A DNA stretch of 64,000 nucleotides from Lepidurus packardi (taxonomy: Eukaryota; Arthropoda; Branchiopoda; Notostraca; Triopsidae): the NCBI GenBank assembly GCA_023053545.1, contig JAKZAN010000005.1:5270001-5334000 (forward strand), written 5' to 3'. A program made the position numbers and the translations under genes. This document shows, piece by piece, positions 10,001-23,963 of this stretch (within the stretch, counting starts at the first letter, position 1; each line of letters opens with the position of its first letter). The notes under the pieces are model-generated. The model ran no database searches, was not told the origin of the DNA, and saw only the letters and a program-made list of their open reading frames with translations.

Positions 10001-13000
10001 TTCTTTACTGGTCTGGTTCACACGAGGTGAGGTTTTAGAGCGAAAAATATTCTCAATTTTTTTGAAGATGTTAAATCGTTTTGTGTCCTGTTTGACTAAC
10101 ATAGTGAGGATTTTGTTTTGTGTTTGCCAGCAATTATTCCGGAATCAGCAGCAACAAGCTCAGCCTGCTCCACCACAGCAAATGCAGCTACTGCAGCAAC
10201 AATTTTTGGCTCAGCAGCAACAACAACTTGGTAAGAAAAAGTTTTTTTAGTTGTAAAATTTTGATCTTTTTTTATTATTTATTTGTTTACTTTTTTTTAG
10301 CCGGGTTGGCGGGGCCTGCAGGGTATCCTAGTGCGCCTTATGTCATCAATCCCCAGGAACCGTATATGGGAGCTCTTATCGCAGGTCAGTTTCCCTCATT
10401 TGCGTGTACTTACTTGTTTTTCGCACTATAAAAAAGGAGGCGTTTATAATAAACCTAATCTGTTTTCGATTATTTAATACAGGACCACCTGGAATGATGC
10501 CGCAGTATTATGGGATGACGCCATGGGGAATGTTTTCCGCTGGAATGCTTCCGCAAGGGCCCGGTCCAGCAGGACCAGGACCGGCCGGGCCAGTACCTGG
10601 TACTGCCCAGCAACCTCAACCGAGACGACCGCTGACCCCGTCACTATCAGAAGTTGGTACGGGCAACAATCCGACAGCAGGCGCTGGCGGCTACCAAGTG
10701 ATACCCGCCTTTTATGACCAACACGGATCGCTCGTCATGGGTAACATGAGAGGATTAGGGAATGGCGGGCCAGTGAGACTCATGTCCCCCGCGCCAATGG
10801 TTCCGAACGTAAGACTTTTGGGCAGCCATGCGCCGGGACAATGTAACCCCATGGGAGGAGGGGGCGGAGTCGGGGTGGGAGGGAACGCATTGCCTTCTTC
10901 TCAACTAGGAAATACTTTTTCGCCCTTGGGACTCCAGCATAGCTCCGCGGCCTTGGGATTTGGCAGTGGTGGACTCGGAACTATTGGATCGCCTGCCCTA
11001 GGAGGCCTTTCACTCAGTAATGGTAAAAATATAGAGATATTAAAAAAAAAACGCTGATTTATATGGTATCTGTGTCCTAACTTTTTTTATTTATTTTTTA
11101 AAAATTGTTTTAGGAAATAGCGGGCGAAGGGATTCCTTTGATCGTAATCAGTCCACTTTTTCACCGTCGCTGGACTACGCCAGAGCGAAGTGGCATAACA
11201 CGCCAAGTTACGGAGCTTTGGGCACTGTAACTGCTTCATCCAACTCATTGGGTCTCGGATCGGAATCGTTAACGCCTCCTCCGCTGGGCCTAGGCTCAAG
11301 CCCTGGCCTGCAGCTAGGATTGGGCAGGATCATGTCAGCAGCACCTGGCTCCGAAATGGTAAAATACCGGAATGGTGCCCTCACACCGGGACCCAATACG
11401 ACCGTCTTTGGGAACACCTCTTCGCTCTTCGGTAAAATGGACCGAAGTGCATCGATGGGGGGTGGCACGGCCGCTATGATAGATAAAGGCACTAACCGGT
11501 CTCGACTCCTGGAAGATTTTAGGTAAAACTGTCTAGAAGTTTTGTCATTGATGTATATTTTATGTATTTGATTTTCTACAGAAACAACAGATTTCCGAAT
11601 CTACAACTGCGCGATTTGGTCAACCATATGGTGGAATTCTCGCAAGATCAACACGGTTCGCGGTTTATCCAGCAAAAACTAGAGCGGGCGTCTCCAACAG
11701 AGAAACAGTTGGTGTTCGCAGAAATCATTATGGCGGCATATGCGCTTATGACAGACGTCTTTGGCAACTATGTCATCCAAAAGTTTTTTGAGTTTGGGAC
11801 ACCCGAACAAAAGACGACATTAGCGCAGCGGATCAAAGGTCATGTACTGCCTTTAGCCTTGCAAATGTACGGCTGTCGTGTGATTCAGAAGGCCCTGGAG
11901 TCCATTCCTACAGACCAGCAAAAGGAAATTGTTCGCGAATTGGACGGGCACGTACTGAAATGTGTCAAAGACCAGAATGGAAACCACGTGGTGCAAAAAT
12001 GCATCGAATGTGTGGAACCCAACGCCCTCCAATTCATTATCGACGCCTTCGATGGCCAGGTACGCAAAATTGTTTTCGTCTGAATACGTGTTCCCATTCT
12101 CCTATTGTTTTCCATTGTTTTTTCAAATTAAAAAAAAATAACGAATTTTTCCTTTAACCGCTTTATCTGTAAATATTTTGTATCTGAATGGAATGCCTTA
12201 AATTGGTTAAAGACTTCTTTTTTCCCTTATAATTTAGAGACATTAGTTGATGTTTTTAAAGGAATTTTAATTCAAAGTTGTTTGTTTTTTTAGTTAGAAA
12301 TTGTTTTGAATCAGTTTTGGATTTATAGTTAGGTTAGATGGATGTATTAACTTATTTATTAATTGTCGTAATTAATTGGGCAGGTGTTTTCATTGTCTAC
12401 ACACCCGTATGGCTGTCGCGTAATTCAACGTATATTAGAACACTGTACAGGCGATCAAACTGCTCCTATTTTGGGGGAACTGCACCAGCACACCGAGCAA
12501 TTGATCCAAGATCAGTACGGCAATTACGTCATCCAGCACGTTCTCGGTAATTTCTTTTCGTTTTGGGTTTTCAGTTGAAAATCGTTTTGCTTTGTCCCTG
12601 GGGTTTCGTGTAGAACATGGAAAAGCGGAAGACAAATCCCGTATCGTGACAGCTGTGCGAGGCAAAGTATTGATGTTGTCCCAGCACAAGTTCGCTTCGA
12701 ACGTGGTGGAGAAGTGCGTGACCCACGCGACGCGCTCGGAACGCGCCTTTCTCATCGAGGAAGTGTTGGGCTATAACGACAACACCCAAGGCTCCGCCCT
12801 CCACGCCATGATGAAAGATCAGTACGCCAACTACGTCGTCCAGAAGATGATTGACGTAGCCGAGCCCGCCCAGCGAAAACTGCTTATGCACAAGATCCGC
12901 CCCCATGTGTCCACCCTCCGCAAGTACACCTACGGCAAACATATCCTCGCCAAACTCGAAAAGTACTTTCTCAAAAACAATTGCGATCTGGGACCTATTG

Positions 13001-13032
13001 GTCCGCCTTCAAACGGAGGAGGAGGTCTCTAG
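7082..13032 (+). CDS. pum: Pumilio, PUF-family RNA-binding translational repressor
   Basis: Thirteen coding exons (7082-7168, 7233-7382, 7448-7600, 7678-7795, 7852-8203, 8272-8653, 10131-10230, 10301-10384, 10483-11022, 11114-11522, 11582-12059, 12384-12546, 12614-13032) give about 1144 residues. The N-terminal regulatory part shows the conserved blocks [23 protein letters not shown]-like [25 protein letters not shown] (as in fly) and [10 protein letters not shown]. It is rich in Gln (8600-8650, 10140-10230) and Gly/Pro. The Pumilio homology domain starts at about residue 785 ([20 protein letters not shown]) and contains eight PUF repeats ending with [19 protein letters not shown]. Such proteins bind UGUANAUA elements in 3'UTRs and recruit Nanos, Brat and CCR4-NOT. 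Exon 3 has a NAGNAG acceptor (tagCAG at 7445-7450). Intron 6 (8654-10130) is about 20 times longer than the others. Confidence 0.97.
8654..10130. other. Long pumilio intron
   Basis: This 1477-base intron stands out among introns of 50-330 bases. It holds a poly(C) run near 9327-9341 and no coding exon that I can see. Its size would allow an internal promoter for a short isoform that begins at the Gln-rich exons, as occurs in other animals, but no promoter motif is plain. Confidence 0.4.
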
Positions 13033-15024
13033 ATAAAGTGCAGAGGTTAAAAAGCGGAAATGGAGTTAATTATCCCAAGGAAGACGAGCGAAGTAATTAG
13101 CTATCGTGTGTGCATTTGTACAGGAGGCTTCGCTTGGAACCACTGACCTCTACTGTAAAGTGTACAGACTTGATCCATTTATGTTATCAGAGCCAATGGG
13201 GAGTTTTAAAAACAAAAAATGGATGAATGTTTTGTGCGCGAAAAATCCCAGTTTTCGGGGTTCAGGGGAGAAAGGGTGGCAGAGATGGACCTTCGTGCTT
13301 AAGCTTCGCCCTGCAGTGGGGATTTCTTTTTGGTTTAAAATAACCAGAATCCTTTTTTTAGAATATGAGCGATTTTTTTTATTATTATTATAAAAAGCGA
13401 CCTTGAAAAAGTAAGGAACAGCTCGATGGATTCGGTTCTTCAGGTCCCAATCTCTTTTTTTGGCAATGGACGAAAGGTTTTTGTAGAGAATTTCAATCTT
13501 GAATGGCTAATTGTGGATTTGTATGTTGCGTTTGTTGATATGTTTACTGGACCCCGGAAAGCCCGTCATAGGTATTTCTATTTTGTTTTATTATTATTTA
13601 ATTCTTCAAGTGTGTTTTTTTCCGAGGGGGATTAGCCCTTGATTCGTGTGGTTATGTCGCATTTTCATTCTTTTTTTAGTCTTCTTTCTCCTACAACTCA
13701 GTTCTAAAAATCATCCCAGGCCGTTTTCTTTTCTTTTTTTCTGTACTTTATGGAACATGTACATCAGAAATAACTTGCATATCCTGACATTGGCAAGTTT
13801 GGGAGTAAAGTTAATTTGTAGAAATTAAAAGAAAATTTGGGAGAAAGAGTTTGAGGGTGAAGAACAGTTGTGAGATCTTTATTTGGAGGCGATTTTGAAC
13901 AAATTGTAAATTCTTTTGGCTGTCATTCCCGTTCGCGCTCAGACCCATTTTGGCGGTGTGGTGGGGAAAGGGGTGTACTTGGTCCTTTCCAGTATGGGGA
14001 GGCTGCAGGAGAGGAAGCGTTTGGTTAAATGTTTTTGTGTTTCATTCTAATGTAATAGTTGGAAGTGTCACTTGTTTTTAAGGCCCTAGTGTTTTTTCTC
14101 ATTTCTTTCTCTCTTACTACTCCACTCATTGTAGTATGACGCTAGAGTAGTGCAAGCACGACTTTTTTCGTTTCTTTTCTTTTTCGTGATTGGGACCAAC
14201 GTCCCCATTGTCCATACGCCCACCCCACCCATCGCAATTTACATTGTACTAATGGACATAAAAATCCGAGTAGCGGAGCACATGGTAGTGTTTGATACAT
14301 AGATTTTGTTGTTTTTTCCCTTTTTTTTTGTTTAGCCATTTTCACCCGCATTCATTTGTACGTAAAAAACCAGCTACACTTTTTTAATATCATTTCGGTT
14401 AAATTTCTTGGGGCAAAAGCATAGTTTTTTCATACTTGTCGAAAGTCCTCCCTATCTGATTTCCATTTTTATTTTTCCGCTGTGTACTCTGTAAAAAGAA
14501 AAAAAGCAATGCCAATGCTGTACAAAGTGTAACCTCTGCTGTCATTTCAAGTCATCTATTTGTTGACTTGAGCCTCGCACCTTCCCAGTGCGGGTTCATT
14601 CTGCAGATACCCTGACCATTACCACCTTCATTGAAAATACATTTTTTGGTAAGAAAAAAGAAAAGTAAAATTCTGCCTCACAACTTAAATTGAGTCCTTG
14701 TGCAGCTTACTAATATGGTTCAATAAATACTTTCAACAATACATAAAATGCGCGCCTTAACTAGAGCTTTTGAAATTCGTATATAAATTTGCTGTAACTT
14801 TTCCAAGAGGCATTTTTTTCTATTTACAAGGCAGAAATGTTTCTGTAATCAGGCCTTAGCAAAAAAAAAAGAATCGGCCATTCGTTACTGTAATTTCAAC
14901 TGTTTCAACGAATGATGATAAGAAAGATAATTAAAACCTAACTTTCTTTTTATCATGAAGTTGTTTTTCTTGTGAAAATTACTTACATTAGCTTATTTAC
15001 TGATGGTAGATTTGTCTGATAACA
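13033..15024. other. Pumilio 3' untranslated region and spacer
   Basis: T-rich DNA without genes. An AATAAA signal lies at 14722-14727, compatible with a 3'UTR of about 1.7 kb, a common feature of pumilio genes. I found no perfect UGUANAUA site in it, so autoregulation through a consensus site is not supported. Confidence 0.4.
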
Positions 15025-15118
15025 AACGCTGAAGCCCCCCAAAAACGTGAACCCCCCACCGGTCCGCAAAAAAAATGTCCTTAGAAACCGGCCCGAGGTG
15101 CCAAAAAGGTTGGGACCA
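15025..15118 (-). mobile_element. hAT-like terminal fragment
   Basis: Read on the minus strand, the segment starts GGTCCCAACCTTTTTGGCAC and continues with CGGGCCGGTTTC. This resembles the terminal region of nonautonomous hAT elements (CAG..GGTTCCCAACCTTTTTGGCACC). Only one end is present. The match is from memory. Confidence 0.4.
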
Positions 15119-15257
15119 TTTACTCTAGATAGTACAACAAGGAATGGCTATAGGCGAACCGTCATACTTATATAAAACGAGCAAAAGATGGATCACTTCC
15201 TAGATATACTGTACGCTATATCTTAGTTCGAACATTGAATTTATACATGCTTTAACG

Positions 15258-15439
15258 CAGCGGTTCTCAAACTACGCGCAGCGGGGCTCTGGTGCGCCGC
15301 GGTAAGCTTGCAGGGACGCCGCGAAAGATTCCTATAATTCCATAGATGCAGCAATTATATAGCCCTATGTTCTGAGGGGTGCCGCGGCGAATTGGGGGAT
15401 GTTAGTGCACCGCGAACGAGAAAGTTTCATAAAGGGATG
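15258..15439. mobile_element. Short hAT-type MITE with 8-bp target duplication
   Basis: The left end begins CAGCGGTTCTCAAAC, a hAT terminal motif. The right end (AAAGTTTCATAAAGGGATG) is a decayed copy of its inverse (about AAAGTTTGAGAACCGCTG). Flanking 8-mers CTTTAACG (15250-15257) and CTCTAACG (15440-15447) differ at one base and fit the 8-bp duplication typical of hAT insertion. The 182-bp body is GC-rich (GGTGCGCCGCGG, GGGGTGCCGCGGCG) and has no coding capacity. The decay of the right end suggests an old insertion. Confidence 0.55.
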
Positions 15440-15460
15440 CTCTAACGCATTTTAGATATA

Positions 15461-15540
15461 AGCGTATGACCGAGTGGACAAGAAGTAAGGCTTGTGATTG
15501 AGAGGTCCTCGGTTCGAATCCCAGTCGAGGCAATTTATTT
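15461..15540 (+). repeat. tRNA-derived SINE head (A and B boxes)
   Basis: A box TGACCGAGTGG (15467-15477) and a perfect B box GGTTCGAATCC (15511-15521) are spaced as in a tRNA promoter. The arms do not fold as a functional tRNA: acceptor halves do not pair and there is no proper anticodon stem. The segment is therefore a tRNA-derived SINE or relic, Leu/Ser-like in its CGAGTGG D-arm. It is followed by an A-run at 15545-15554. Confidence 0.5.
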
Positions 15541-15596
15541 CGCGAAAAAAAAAATATTAAAGGGCTTCCTATCTGTACCGCATGTCTTCCCGGCAA

Positions 15597-15662
15597 GGTT
15601 CCTACACCCATTTTCGTTGTGAGCTTCGGCATCACGAGCGCGAATATCGGGTGTAGGAAGCC
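15597..15662. repeat. Imperfect hairpin next to the SINE
   Basis: GGTTCCTACACCC (15597-15609) pairs with GGGTGTAGGAAGCC (15649-15662), and inner parts also pair around a TTCG loop. The arms could be part of the SINE body, a separate MITE, or a small hairpin RNA. Confidence 0.4.
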
Positions 15663-15751
15663 GAGCGGGTGATTTGGCAACAGGGAAAGGGGCGAGACTT
15701 TCAATTTTTGCAGGGGACCCCTTATGTTTGCACTATTCTTTATGGAAAAAA

Positions 15752-15783
15752 TTTTAACCTGAAAACGTGTTTTCAGGTTAAAA
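15752..15783. repeat. Perfect 15-bp inverted repeat
   Basis: TTTTAACCTGAAAAC is followed, after GT, by its exact reverse complement (15769-15783), giving a cruciform-capable palindrome in non-coding DNA. Confidence 0.6.
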
Positions 15784-17555
15784 AGGAGACACCCCCCTTT
15801 TTGCCCAATAGACCAATAGGATTTGTCCTTTTCACAGAGAACATACCCCTTTTAGCGGACTTTTTGACATCTCGAAATCTTGAGTAGAAAGCATTTCTAT
15901 ACAAAATATTTCAAAATGTCTTGGATTTGGAGTATAAATAGCGCAGCTCTTTTTTATACAGGAGCTTAAAGTGCTGATTTTGTACGGTCCTTTTCGGATA
16001 GTTACATTAATGGAACGGCATTTTCATAAAGACAAATATTTTATTGGACAAGTCAGTAGTTACATGACGTCACAAACAAGACTGAAAAGCTACACGTTCT
16101 AGCTCATGGCAGGTAGAGAATGTGGAGAACATAACGTTTGCGCTTAGAAAATTCTACGAAATAAACTTACAAAAAATTTGTGCTTCAGGTCTAAGCGCTC
16201 ACACCATTGCAATTGTCAACTAGAATTTTAAGAAAAAGTGCGAATATAGAGCAAAAGGAAAATGGCGAGGGCAAATTAAAGCGATCATCAGTTGTTTCCC
16301 TGTGGCACTGGAAAAGCACCACCTGCAAATCTTCATTTCCACCTTTCAAAAATTACAGAACACAACTTTTTTTTTAATATTTCTGCTGAACATGACGATC
16401 CCCAGCAATAGCCCAGCACTGAGCCCGTTCCAAATTGGCGATGGTACTGCCTAATAAACCGCTGGGCTATCACGTGGAAGCGCACGACGCAAAACATTTC
16501 CTTCCACAAACGCACCAAAAAGAAAAAAAACCTGCAAGTCAATCCGCCACAGCCTTCTATTACCAAAGTGCGTTGAGTAATACAAGACTGGGGCGGCTAT
16601 CTCCCGAGGTTTGAAAACGCCCATTCGATTGACAAAATTGAACACAGTTGGGAAGGGAGAGGGGCACAATAGTACAACCGATTACTTATCAGAACTCAAC
16701 CTTGACCTTTTTCTTAGTTAAAAAGGAATTCAAATTAGTAGTTCTTTGTTTACAGAATCCTTGGAAGAAAAAACTTGCAGCAGAAGATTTAAAAGTTTTC
16801 GAGGCCTAGCTGGAACCCAAAATGGGAGAAAAAATTAGCAGAAGGACCCACTTTTTAAAGGAAACACGGTTTCAATAACCCCTATGGTCCCGTATGCCAC
16901 TTAACACATAGGAAATAAAGCCTTTCATTTAAAAAAAATGTGACCTCTGAACAATCCCCCCCCAATCCCTGTTTTAGATTCCAATAACTCTCGAAGATTT
17001 AAATAAACCTATTGAGCAGCACTGACTAGAGCCCTACACCGTAACTCAAAAGAAGACTAAAAAATTACAAAAAAAAGAAAAGATAATTTTGTAAAGCGCA
17101 CAGTTTTCAGCATGCTAAGAGACAAACTGTTCCCCTCCCCCTATGTGTTTCGCTAATAAAAGCGAGAGCGTCTGTTATCTTCACGTTCGACACATCCTGT
17201 CCAATACGTAAAAGGGAAACAATAAATTAAAAATACAAGTTCGTAAAAGATGTTAGTGGCCTTTGCGTGTTTTTTTTCTTCTTCTCTTCCTTTTCTTACC
17301 CACGCAATGAAGTTCTCCAACGCCCCTTGTTCTGCTATTTTTTTTGTTGAATTTGTATAACCGTACTTGTTAAGGATGAAGTGAAAAGATTGTGTGTAGA
17401 CACTATGCCTCCGCTACCCTTGTGCGAAGCCAAGTCTTCTCCATACGGGCAAAGGAAGCAGCAAAGGCCATAGTAGCGGATGATGTAATAGTATGCGAGC
17501 TTGGTTGTAAGTGTGTTTTTCTCATTCTTTCCTTTCCTTGTCTCTTTTTTGTGCT
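15784..17555. other. Spacer downstream of the G-beta gene
   Basis: About 1.8 kb between the SINE/hAT cluster and the stop codon of the minus-strand G-beta gene. The right part should be the G-beta 3'UTR. No gene, tRNA or clear repeat was recognised. Confidence 0.35.
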
Positions 17556-19250
<1,695 letters not shown>

Positions 19251-22200
19251 ACTTGCACACTAGAGATAACCTGTAAATAGAATAATGGGCAAACAAAAAC
19301 GAGTTAATAATACTTTCCAAACAAGATAAATAAGTAAAAACACGTTATAGTACAGTTTTGATTTCGGCTTTATCTTAACACCGACTAAAGGATCTTAAAT
19401 CAATTGTGACCCCTCCCTCCCTCCCCAGTACGCTAAAAAGGGGGTTAAGTGAGGTCTAGCCCCTCCTCTTTCCCTCCCCGATCAATACACCCGTCTGGTA
19501 CCTTTGACCCAAAAGCTACATACACTCATGTTTTAACAAAATCACCCAAATGTGAAAAAAATCAGCAACACCTTGCTTTACGCATCTCCTTCATATTGTA
19601 AGAAAAAACGTTCCAGCGAGAAATACCTTGCAAAACCACATGCTTCGGCAACACATTTAGCAAGCCATTTTTAGAGCGAAAACGCAGGTTTAGGGGTTAG
19701 TGGTCCAGTTTCCCACTCCTTCGGCTTTTCGAGGAACTAGTGAAGATTAAAAAAGCTCACACACACCCGACGCACTAGATTTTCGCTACTTCTGAAAATG
19801 TTAAGGTGTCTTGTTAGTCCTCGCAACAATGATGGAACATGTGGTGGTGGAAAAATTCCTATTAGGGAGACACTTTCTTCATGACAATAAGCCTACGAGA
19901 CCCGCTAAAACGAATGCAAAAGGGTGAGCAGCGTCGACTAGCACCGACGCTTTAGCTCCTCCTCCCTTTCCACCCTGAGAAGAGACGAACTCGAGAGAAC
20001 ACGAGAGAGGGAGAATGAGAGAGAACGAGGAAAGAGAGGGAGTCTGCGCATTTACGGGAGTTTTTTTGCCCGCAATCGCAAGGCAAAAGGAACACCGAAA
20101 GGAAAGGTCTGGGTAAAAGGGGGGAGGGGGTCAAAAGCAAACGAAACCAAAAGATGCCGTTGAAAGGAAAGCTGACTGAGAAGGACGGGAAGGTTTGTGA
20201 TGAAGACAGATGTATTGATCAGGCAACTCCTGCAATTCCGCGGTGTCCGGGATGGAAGAAAAGTAAGGATCACAGAGCGCAGCAACAACGAGAGATTACC
20301 CCCCCCCCCCCCCCAGGCAGTTTATTTTTCAACTTAAAAGGCCTCGCAAGTTTCGCGTTCATTAAGCAAGAACCATTTCCAATTTCACGGATAACTCTTC
20401 CGAGTTGCTAAACGAAGAAGATAAGAGATAAACAGCGAAAATTTGTTCCGTTTCATCCCGCTGGGTGTTACTGACGCAAGGGATGACGTATCCATTACCG
20501 AAAGCTAGTGGATAAGAGCTTACGAGCTACGCTGGTTTTGCATTGTTGGGTACGAGCATGCGAAACGGGATAGTCCGAAATATTCCTATAAAACTGCTTT
20601 AACCAAACAGACGTATATTCGACCTTCTCTGAATAGACACATAAACCTGCCTGTATGTAGTACAGTTCCCGGGAATTAGTTAAAAGAGAAAGGGTTTTCC
20701 GAAAAATTCCCCGCAAGACATGTCTTGGGCAGATATCCTGACATCTAGGGAACCATCGTATGCAGCTGCAATCTCCTGACCGGAGGCGAATAACGTGCGT
20801 CCCCTGGACGCCGGCAAACGCCTTCCTAAAAATTGACTTACTTTTCAAAAATGCTCAGGGGATAAAATCTTTTTCGACTTGAGACATTTTTAGCCTGACA
20901 TATCCTTATTACAATCCATTGTTTATTCTAAAACGGCAGGTAAAAAGGGGAAAACGCTAGTTTACGATGTTAACTGGCACCGGTAGAAATACAAAAGTCT
21001 GTAAGTTATGGTTTTTCCTGCTGCGATGCGAAATTCAGTGCTATCGTAGCGTCGATGATAGGACAAGATAAACTACCTACACGTAAACAAACTTAAATCA
21101 AAGCCTTAGAGATGAAGTCGAAAGACCTATGCGGGTTAACCACAAAAGCCAGATACCACACCCATCACAATATTGCTCAACACTCATCGTTCAACACCAT
21201 TTTACATAATGGAATAACAGTTCACATAGATCCATTTACAACACAGTAACCTACTGTTCCTTTATCGTTTTTGCTACTGTGCTTCGCCAATTTAACATGA
21301 ATGTAGGGCAGAGATAAAGGATAGGAGGAGCAGGACAAGCCAAAGTTAAGTCGGGAGACCAAAGACTTACCTAAGATCAACACCACGCCGTGGACGTCAA
21401 CATAAGGGTGAACACTTCTAGGCTTTAAGGGTTAAACAGAGTGCCGTAATCTTTAAGTTTGAAGGCCTATAATTATGTCCGAATATACAAATCAATGAAG
21501 AACGTATACACAGTCCGCATACAGGGTGGAGCACTTCAGAGTTCACGGGCACTTACTAAACATAGGCGTCCCCGTAGATCCGGTAAACTGACACTGTAGC
21601 GAGCGTAAAGCGAATCGATGATCAACTCGCGTCTAAAGTGCAATAGCGGCTCGCGGCTCCACATTTTATAAACCTGGCATGTTTCTTCAAAGGAGTATTG
21701 CCAGTCCGTTAAAGTACAAACCCCTACTGATAAACTGCCACCTAGCGAAAACAGTTGCATTCTTCAATTAAAAGAGAAAAATTAGCAATATTATGTTGTA
21801 ATACTAAAGAATAAATTGCTTTCAAACTATTTTAAAAATAAAACGATAGTTATGTGGAATTTTGAGAAAGCCACGAATTAAAAAGACTAATTTCAAACTT
21901 CAAGTCATGAAGCGCTAGAGCCGGTTTAAGAGCCAAGTTTAAAAATTATCCTCACCTAGCGGATTTGTTTGTAGAGTACTTGTTGTGTTGTTTGCGTGAA
22001 AACCGATTCCGCCTTTCTAGACATCGTGCTTAATTTTTACCAGCCCAATATTCCAAAAATATTCGCGCCTTTGAATTTTGTATGAGGTTGAATATCTGAG
22101 AAATTCTTAGTTTAGAATTATCTAATATTTTCTAAAATTTCTTATTTAGTTTGTGTGGTTCTTTTGTCTTTGTGTTATGGGCACATTTTAAAACGGCAGT

Positions 22201-22273
22201 TTGAATTAAGTTAAGCCGGCTTCGATACACAGACGTCCTTGAAACTTGACAGTCTTCTCTCTTCATTCATAGA
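19251..22273. other. Divergent intergenic region between GNB1 and PSME3
   Basis: 3.0 kb between two start codons pointing away from each other. It should contain the 5' exon(s) and promoters of both. A poly(C) run lies near 20300-20314. A 117-codon open frame at 20495-20848 (-) has no recognisable domain and is probably chance. TTCGCGCC at 22072-22079 is an E2F-like core upstream of PSME3. Confidence 0.35.
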
Positions 22274-23476
22274 ATGTCTGACGATGCATTAAAGAAGGTA
22301 AAACAACATTGTCGCTACCAAAGGGAGATTTTTAACGTTTGTCATGACTCGTAGGTGGATGAGTACAAGGAACGCGTGAAGAAACAGGTTGGTTTTCAAT
22401 ATAAGTTCGTACGGCAAAAGTAAATAACACTACCTCTCGCTCGCAAGTTTCTCAGAAAAATAGGAAGTCAACAATCTCGAAACTTCTGTGGTTAACTCGC
22501 AGGTTTTGGGACTGTTATAACTTCTCTTTTGCAAAAACGAAAGGAATGCGAAAAGTAGTGGTAGCAAAAGTAGTGTTTGGTATTCAGGAACTGCCCTTGC
22601 GTGTTTTGTTTCTTCGGCAGGCGGACGAAATCGTCCAAAAAGTTTTCCCCTCCAAAATTGTAGAGCTCAACAACTTGCTAGCCACCCCGCTTTTCACCAT
22701 CCAAGATTTGAGTGAGATCCGTGAGGAAATAAACGTCCCAGTTCCCCAGCCCATCCCGTTGAACAGGTAAACAAGCTATTTTGGTTTTAGATTAAGCATC
22801 TGACGAATTATATCCCCTTTAAGTCATGGAGATTTGGAGCCCCAGAAGAAGAAAAGAAAATCAGAACCGGAACTGGAAGCTAGTGGATCCAAAGTTATGA
22901 CTTTACCTACTGGGATGGTGGGATGCAATTCACGAATAAAAACGATGATTAAAATTGCAAAGCCTTTTATCTGGCAGTTGGTAGAACACGCTAACGTTGT
23001 ACGGTTTCTTTATGCACTCGTTCGATTGGGTGATAACGCTTTTTCTTTCTCGACTTAGCTCAAGATGTGGATCTCCTTTCTGATACCTAAAATTGAAGAT
23101 GGAAATAACTTTGGAGTTTCCATTCAAGAAGATACCTTGTCTGAAATTAGGACGGTTGAATCGGAAGCAGCAGCTTTCTTTGATCAAATCTCCCGATATT
23201 TCATGACACGAGGGAAGATCGTCTCCAAGGTAACACAAAATCGTCCCCTTTCGTTTTCTTTACTTTCGAAGTTTTATTTTCTGAAAGGTATCGAAATACC
23301 CCCACGTGGAAGATTACAGAGAAACGGTACAAGAGTTGGACGAAAAGGAGTATGTTTCTTTACGACTTGTGCTCTGTGAAATTCGAAACCATTACTCGAC
23401 TCTCCATGACATCATTACCAAGAACATTGACAAGATTAAAAAGCCCCGGTCTTCAAACGTGGATAATCTCTACTGA
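22274..23476 (+). CDS. PSME3: Proteasome activator REG-gamma (PA28 gamma)
   Basis: Six exons (22274-22297, 22355-22387, 22621-22766, 22824-22998, 23059-23229, 23288-23476) give 245 residues. The N-terminal helix bundle (VDEYKERVKKQADEIVQKVF) leads to a Lys-rich linker with a nuclear-localisation-like KKKRKSEPE. Next comes the activation-loop region (MWISFLIPKIEDGNNFGVSI) and the C-terminal bundle (KYPHVEDYRETVQELDEKEY) ending SSNVDNLY, as in REG-gamma proteins (human ends SSNAETLY). It forms heptameric caps on the 20S proteasome in the nucleus for ATP- and ubiquitin-independent proteolysis. AATAAA lies at 23688-23693. The donor at 22999 was chosen because it alone restores the conserved KMW frame. 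Confidence 0.96.
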
Positions 23477-23963
23477 GCAAAAAACTGGGACCTTGTGTTC
23501 ATTTCCAAACGAGAGGCCGAGCAAGACGCGCTTTCTTTGAAATACACAAATGTCGTAAAAATGGGCTTTTGGCTATCCTTTTATTTTAATACGAGATATA
23601 ATTTTTACGAAACAAGTTTCAATATCATTGAAGAAAATGACTAAGCGTACTAAAAATTATATTACACAAAAACTAGACTAAGAAAGGAATAAAGGAGAGA
23701 TATTCCTTACTAAGAGGTGAAGAGACTTGGTTTATGCCGTTTAATGTACATGGGAGAAATACAATAGCCCCACTCGTCCAACTACAACCAGTAAACCTTC
23801 CAGACAAAGAGTGTTCACTTCCTCGGGTTGGTGATGTTGCGATGGGTTGCAATTTATGGCAGTCGCGTAAATTGATAGTTTGTTTCCTTCCAAGACAAGA
23901 AACAAGTTTCACGACGTACTGTACTAGGAATCCAAGCTGCTGGATCTTCAGATTGGTAATAAC
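23477..23963. other. Convergent 3' ends of PSME3 and OPA1
   Basis: 487 bases of shared 3'UTR/spacer with a PSME3 poly(A) signal at 23688-23693. No gene seen. Confidence 0.4.

Noticed and set aside
15461-15540. Functional tRNA gene
   Set aside because: A and B boxes are good, but acceptor and anticodon stems do not pair, so it is a tRNA-derived repeat.
15402-15704. 100-codon minus-strand frame over the SINE
   Set aside because: The peptide (LGFEPRTSQSQALLL) is the usual conceptual translation of a tRNA-derived SINE.
20495-20848. 117-codon minus-strand frame between GNB1 and PSME3
   Set aside because: No recognisable domain, no splice partners and no coding-like composition; length is within chance for 3 kb.
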